A stretch of 19,723 nucleotides of DNA from Sulfurimonas sp. Lineage in GTDB: Bacteria; Campylobacterota; Campylobacteria; Campylobacterales; Sulfurimonadaceae. Position numbers and translations under genes: made by a program. Numbering within the stretch: the stretch's first letter is position 1; every line of letters begins with the position of its first letter. Positions 16,216 through 19,723 of this stretch are shown here, piece by piece. Under the pieces are notes generated by a model. That model was not told the DNA's origin, searched no databases, and saw nothing but the letters and a program-made list of their open reading frames with translations. The stretch is taken from contig DQSP01000005.1 of NCBI GenBank assembly GCA_015663215.1, positions 1 through 19,723 on the forward strand, in the 5' to 3' direction.

Positions 16216-17298
16216 TTATATAAGTATTAGCTTTTCTTTGGTGTCTTCATAAGTTTTACTATCAAGAGTGATAGTGAGTTTTCCCTCAGGAATCTCTTGC
16301 ATAACTATAATGGGGCTTAAGTCGTAGGAAGTATCGTTTATTTTAGCTCTAAATTGAAGCTCTTTGTCTTGAGATAAAGGATTGAAAATTAGCTCTTTAA
16401 TTGTTTTATATTCTGTCCCATTTTGTTTATTAAAATATTCTAAAGTGATAAATTTTATCTCTTCACGGTTAAAGTAGTAGATATTTTGAGTGCTGTATTC
16501 TACTTTTCCCTGTGCACGTTTTCTTGGAAGAGTAGAATAAGCAAGAGCATATGCATCAAGGACATTGGTTTTACCCTTAGTAACTTTGAAGTTAAATTCT
16601 CTGTAGTTAAGGAACTTCTGTTTGATGATTTTATACTCTTTATTTTCATCTTCAAGTTTGTTACGAAGTGTGTACATCGCGATTCGCTCTTCTATGGAAG
16701 CTGGAAGAATTGAGCCAGATATAGGGCTAAACATCTCATCCATAAGTTTTTCTTGTTGCTCTCTTTGCATAGTAAGCCCAAAAATACAGCCACAGTAATC
16801 TTGACGGTAGAGTTGTTCCTCTTTTGTAACGCGAGATTGGTCTTGACTTCCACCACCACTTCTATAATCAACGGCAATAAACTCAACACCATTTTTTTCA
16901 TAAAAAGCATCTCCAACACGTTTGAGTTGTTCTTGAGACTTTAGGGGACTAACAAGTAGGGTAGTAGTAATTTTTTTCTCACCTAACTCTAGGGCTTTCT
17001 CTGCACTTACAGAAAAACGCTTATCAAAACAGACTTCGCAGCGAGCACCTTTTTCAGGCTCATTTTCAAGTCCACGGACGGCTTGAAGCCAGTTTTCATA
17101 ATCGTACTTCCCTTCAATAAGGTCAATTCCTAACTTTTTACAGCTTCTCTCAACATCAAGTAAACGCAGTTGGTATTCTGAATATGGGTGAATATTTGGG
17201 TCGTAGAAGAAGCCCGTTAGCTTCTCCTGCGGATAATCTGCTTGTAATTTTTCTAAAAAGAAATGGCTATCAACCGAACAGCAGATATGAACTAACAT
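16216..17298 (-). CDS. queH: Epoxyqueuosine reductase QueH with C-terminal extension
   Basis: QueH (DUF208) performs the last step of queuosine synthesis in tRNA, reducing epoxyqueuosine, and replaces the unrelated QueG. Residues 1-180 hold the family core: HICCSVDS with adjacent Cys6-Cys7, FYDPNIHPYSEY (31-42), CEVCFDKR with Cys87 and Cys90, and QDYCGCIFG with Cys169 and Cys171. These cysteines provide the iron-sulfur cluster and second metal site. Residues about 181-360 form an extension absent from compact QueH proteins of about 200 residues; it is rich in charged residues and I see no known domain in it. ATG start immediately after the cyclophilin stop (TAAATG). The distance to other queuosine genes is unknown, as none are in the window. 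Confidence 0.88.
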   Translation of the reverse strand: MLVHICCSVDSHFFLEKLQADYPQEKLTGFFYDPNIHPYSEYQLRLLDVERSCKKLGIDLIEGKYDYENWLQAVRGLENEPEKGARCEVCFDKRFSVSAEKALELGEKKITTTLLVSPLKSQEQLKRVGDAFYEKNGVEFIAVDYRSGGGSQDQSRVTKEEQLYRQDYCGCIFGLTMQREQQEKLMDEMFSPISGSILPASIEERIAMYTLRNKLEDENKEYKIIKQKFLNYREFNFKVTKGKTNVLDAYALAYSTLPRKRAQGKVEYSTQNIYYFNREEIKFITLEYFNKQNGTEYKTIKELIFNPLSQDKELQFRAKINDTSYDLSPIIVMQEIPEGKLTITLDSKTYEDTKEKLILI

Positions 17299-17805
17299 TT
17301 AGTCTCTAGTCTCTAGAACTTTAATAGAGTTGATTGCATCTTGACCTTGAATTTGTGCTAAAACTTCAAAACTTTCAGCATCGTCTTTCTCTATAGCACC
17401 AAAAACAGTGTGAACACCATCAAGGTGAGGAGTATCAACAAAAGTGATGAAAAATTGGCTTCCACCAGTGTTTGGTCCTGCATGAGCCATTGAAAGTGTA
17501 CCTGGAGTGTGTACAGATGTGTTACTTGAAGTTTCACACTCTATAGCCCAACCTGGACCACCAGTACCAGTACCCTCTGGACAACCACCCTGAGCCATGA
17601 AACCAGGGATAACACGGTGAAAGTTAAGGTTGTCATAATAACCAGTCTCGCATAGGTGTGCAAAGTTTGCTACTGTATTTGGAGCTTCCTCAGGAAAAAG
17701 TTTAATCCAGATAACACCTCTAGCTGTATCTATTTTTGCGTATTGTTGTTTTAGTGATTCTTCTGCACTAATCTCGTAGTTTTTTAATTCTGATTTTCCA
17801 AACAT
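17299..17805 (-). CDS. Cyclophilin-type peptidyl-prolyl cis-trans isomerase
   Basis: Catalyses proline isomerisation during protein folding. The 168-residue protein has no signal peptide and should be cytoplasmic. The cyclophilin core spans about 22-165, with FHRVIPGFMAQGG (62-74, catalytic Arg64 and Gln72), MAHAGPNTGGSQFFITF (106-122) and PHLDGVHTVFG (126-136). A histidine stands where cyclosporin-sensitive enzymes have tryptophan, as is common in bacteria. ATG start at 17805 with AGGA 7 nt upstream. It is the first gene of the operon running through queH to mipA, and abuts queH directly. Confidence 0.93.
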   Translation of the reverse strand: MFGKSELKNYEISAEESLKQQYAKIDTARGVIWIKLFPEEAPNTVANFAHLCETGYYDNLNFHRVIPGFMAQGGCPEGTGTGGPGWAIECETSSNTSVHTPGTLSMAHAGPNTGGSQFFITFVDTPHLDGVHTVFGAIEKDDAESFEVLAQIQGQDAINSIKVLETRD

Positions 17806-17830
17806 GAAATTTCCTTAAATAATTTTTGAA

Positions 17831-17836
17831 ATTATA
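17831..17836 (-). promoter_or_regulatory. Putative -10 box (TATAAT) of the cyclophilin-to-mipA operon
   Basis: Perfect TATAAT on the minus strand (in ACACTATAATTTC), 25 nt upstream of the cyclophilin ATG, giving a short leader that contains AGGA. The -35 region is AT-rich without a clear hexamer. No other equally good promoter is seen within the eight-gene operon. Confidence 0.55.
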
Positions 17837-17879
17837 GTGTAAAAACTTTTAAGTTTAGTAATAGAAACTTTTTTATTAT

Positions 17880-17924
17880 GTTAGAATGATATTAAATTAA
17901 TAATAGACTATGTGAAAGTCTAAC
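17880..17924. promoter_or_regulatory. Inverted repeats in the divergent promoter region, candidate operator
   Basis: Two overlapping dyads share their right side: GTTAGA (17880-17885) with TCTAAC (17919-17924), and TAGACT (17904-17909) with AGTCTA (17917-17922). They span the proposed start site of the histidine kinase gene. They may be a binding site for the cognate regulator or a leader hairpin. Length and symmetry are modest, so chance is not excluded. Confidence 0.3.
17887..17895 (+). promoter_or_regulatory. Possible extended -10 promoter of the two-component system
   Basis: TGATATTAA resembles an extended -10 element (TG-n-TATTAA) about 40 nt upstream of the histidine kinase ATG. TAATAG at 17901-17906 is a weaker alternative. 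The call is tentative because the whole region is AT-rich. Confidence 0.3.
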
Positions 17925-17935
17925 AAAGTATACTG

Positions 17936-19105
17936 ATGAACTTACTAGAAAATATTACTTTAAAAAAAGCAAATTTATTTACTATTCTTATTGTTTTTAT
18001 TTTTAGTTTTTTCTTTGTAGTGTTACTTACACAAGAGATATATAAAGACTACAGTCGTTTACTCGATCATAGTATTGCCCAATTATCAGCAGATGTTACT
18101 CCTCAAAAAATAGAAAAAGAACTACATTTAAAGTCTCTTTTAATTAAAACTATTCTTATTATCTTTACTCTTTCTTTTATCATTTTTACTATTGCATTTG
18201 GTTTTTATAAGGTACTTAATGAAATTTTACAAAAAGATATACGAAATTTTCTATCTTTTTTTGAAGATGCTGTGTCTGAGAAACAAATTAGTACTCCTAA
18301 AAGTATGTTTTTTAAAGATTTTCAGGTTATGGGAAGGTATGCAAGTGAGATGCTTCAAACTATAAATGAGCAGAAATCTTCTCTTGAAAAACTCAATGTT
18401 GCACTTGAAAAAAAAGTGGAGCGAAAAACAGAAGATATGGAAAAGTTACTCATATCACAAAAAGAGTTTTTGCGATATGCTGTTCATGAAACAAACACAC
18501 CTCTGAGTGTTATCCTTACAAGTATAGAACTTTATAGTATGAAGCATCCAAAGGAAAGACAACTTTCAAAGATAGAAGCTGCTGTAAAAAATATTTTTAC
18601 CATTTATGATGATTTAAGTTATTTGGTGAAAAAAGATCAGGTGTCATACCCTAAAGTAGTAATCAATCTTGATGAGTACATAAATACGAGAGTTGATTTC
18701 TTTGATGAAGTTGCAGCACATTCTCTTGTAAGTTTTCAATACAAAAGTAGTCTTGACACATCGCATATACTTTTTAATGAAACAAAACTACAAAGAATAG
18801 TGGACAATACAATCACAAATGCCATCAAATATACACAGCCAAATGAAAAAGTAGATGTTAGCTTAAAACAAGAGGGGAGTTACTTAGAATTCTCTATGGG
18901 TAGTAAATCAAAAATGATTCAAAATGTAAGTCGTATTTTTGAGGCTTACTATAGGGAAAGTAAAGATGATGAAAAAAGTGATGGTTTTGGACTTGGTTTA
19001 AAGCTTGTGAGAAGTATATGTGAGGAAGAAGATGTTCTTGTTCATGTGAGTTCACAAGAAGAGTACACACTTTTTAGTTATAAATTTAAAATGATGGGTC
19101 AATAA
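17936..19105 (+). CDS. Membrane sensor histidine kinase
   Basis: Sensor kinase of a two-component system, 389 residues. Two transmembrane helices (about 14-33 and 68-91) flank a small periplasmic loop of about 34 residues, so no large ligand domain exists. A coiled-coil linker (about 140-170) leads to the HisKA domain, with H-box YAVHETNTPLSVI and phospho-acceptor His184. The HATPase domain has N-box VDNTITNAIKYT (Asn291, Asn295), RIFEAYYRES, and G2-box DGFGLGL (349-355). The usual DxGxG of the first G-box is replaced by FSMGSKSKMI, without the Asp that contacts adenine. ATG start; no clear ribosome site. It overlaps the response regulator by 1 nt (TAATG). The signal sensed cannot be told from the sequence. 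Confidence 0.88.
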   Translation: MNLLENITLKKANLFTILIVFIFSFFFVVLLTQEIYKDYSRLLDHSIAQLSADVTPQKIEKELHLKSLLIKTILIIFTLSFIIFTIAFGFYKVLNEILQKDIRNFLSFFEDAVSEKQISTPKSMFFKDFQVMGRYASEMLQTINEQKSSLEKLNVALEKKVERKTEDMEKLLISQKEFLRYAVHETNTPLSVILTSIELYSMKHPKERQLSKIEAAVKNIFTIYDDLSYLVKKDQVSYPKVVINLDEYINTRVDFFDEVAAHSLVSFQYKSSLDTSHILFNETKLQRIVDNTITNAIKYTQPNEKVDVSLKQEGSYLEFSMGSKSKMIQNVSRIFEAYYRESKDDEKSDGFGLGLKLVRSICEEEDVLVHVSSQEEYTLFSYKFKMMGQ

Positions 19106-19723
19106 TGAAAATACTTTTACTAGAAGATGAGGTTATGCTCAATGAATCGATTTTAGAGTACTTAGAAAATATCGGTCATAGTGTAGACACTTTTTATGAT
19201 GGAGTGAGTGCTTTTACTAAGATAGAAGATAGCTCTTACGATATGTTGATTTTAGATATAAATGTACCAGGTATTGATGGTTTAACACTTCTAGAGAAGA
19301 TGCATGAGTTAAAAATCCATACACCTGCTATCTATATAAGTGCGCTTGTAGATATAGAAGATATCTCACGTGCATACGATTTAGGATGTTATGATTACCT
19401 GAAAAAACCTTTTCATCTTAAAGAGTTGAGCCTGCGTTTAGATAAGGTAAAACTACAAAACGACACTCCTCAAATACATTTAAGACTCTCAAACAACTAC
19501 TCGTATGATCAAGAACATAGTCTTTTACTTTTTAAGAACAATCCTATAACACTGACTAAACGCCAGTCTCAAATAATAGACCTTTTAGCTAGAAACAGAG
19601 GGATGGTTGTGGACTTCGAACAGTTTAGTCTGTATGTTTGGGACGAGCAGATAGTAGATAATGCAACAATTCGTGCAGAGATCAATAGACTCAAAAAGAT
19701 TCTTAAAGAAGATATAGTCATAA
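19105..19723 (+). CDS. OmpR-family response regulator (partial, runs off the window)
   Basis: DNA-binding response regulator paired with the preceding kinase. 206 codons are visible with no stop before the window end, so the 3' end is missing, though probably only a short piece. The receiver domain (1-115) has the acidic pair Asp8-Glu9, phospho-acceptor Asp51 in LILDINVPGIDG, Ser79 in the Thr/Ser position, and Lys101 in LKKPF. A winged-helix output domain begins around 125: PITLTKRQSQIIDLLARNRG, then VWDEQIVDNATIRAEINRLKKIL, which matches the DNA-recognition helix of OmpR/PhoB proteins. The ATG overlaps the kinase stop by 1 nt. Confidence 0.9.
   Translation, partial: MKILLLEDEVMLNESILEYLENIGHSVDTFYDGVSAFTKIEDSSYDMLILDINVPGIDGLTLLEKMHELKIHTPAIYISALVDIEDISRAYDLGCYDYLKKPFHLKELSLRLDKVKLQNDTPQIHLRLSNNYSYDQEHSLLLFKNNPITLTKRQSQIIDLLARNRGMVVDFEQFSLYVWDEQIVDNATIRAEINRLKKILKEDIVI

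Noticed and set aside
1..19723. CRISPR arrays, insertion sequences, phage or toxin-antitoxin genes
   Set aside because: No repeated spacer units, transposase or integrase motifs, or short paired toxin-antitoxin frames were seen on either strand.

Overview
The window looks like an ordinary core-chromosome stretch of a low-GC member of the Campylobacterota (Epsilonproteobacteria), most likely a Sulfurimonas-like organism. Four things point there: a PglB-type bacterial oligosaccharyltransferase close to Campylobacter PglB, a short (400 aa) glucose-6-phosphate isomerase, the UPF0323 lipoprotein next to a glutathionylspermidine-synthase-like gene (the pairing known from Campylobacter and Helicobacter), and promoters with a good TATAAT -10 box but little -35 box. 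I see no transposase, integrase, CRISPR array, tRNA, rRNA or prophage gene.

Layout. (1) 151-5235, plus strand: a four-gene operon pglB-galU-pgi-ligE with gaps of 3-8 nt, joining protein N-glycosylation, UDP-glucose and hexose-phosphate supply, and a secreted ATP-dependent DNA ligase. (2) 5236-5464: a 227-nt convergent spacer ending in a 22-bp inverted repeat that overlaps the stop codon of the next gene. (3) 10999-5463, minus strand: a packed five-gene operon, carB, a TsaC/YrdC-like gene, an unrecognised membrane protein, the UPF0323 lipoprotein and a shortened glutathionylspermidine-synthase-like gene. Neighbours overlap by 40, 4 and 8 nt or are 1 nt apart. (4) 17836-11105, minus strand: an eight-gene envelope and housekeeping operon, cyclophilin-queH-fabZ-lpxA-clpX-mreB-mreC-mipA, closed by two tandem hairpins. 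(5) 17890-19723, plus strand: a divergent two-component system, a histidine kinase and an OmpR-type regulator cut by the window end.

The long minus-strand operon links the first steps of fatty acid and lipid A synthesis (FabZ, LpxA) with cell-shape control (MreB, MreC) and a MipA/OmpV outer-membrane protein whose start codon overlaps the mreC stop. This suggests coordinated growth of the envelope layers. The pglB operon links sugar-nucleotide supply to surface glycosylation.

I found no clearly new multi-gene system. The points most worth checking are the compact glutathionylspermidine-synthase-like protein that seems to lack conserved segments, the mipA-mreC coupling, the roughly 185-residue C-terminal extension of QueH, the 40-nt carB overlap, and the histidine kinase with an atypical ATP-binding box. 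Family assignments come from reading motifs and from memory of the families; no database search was run.
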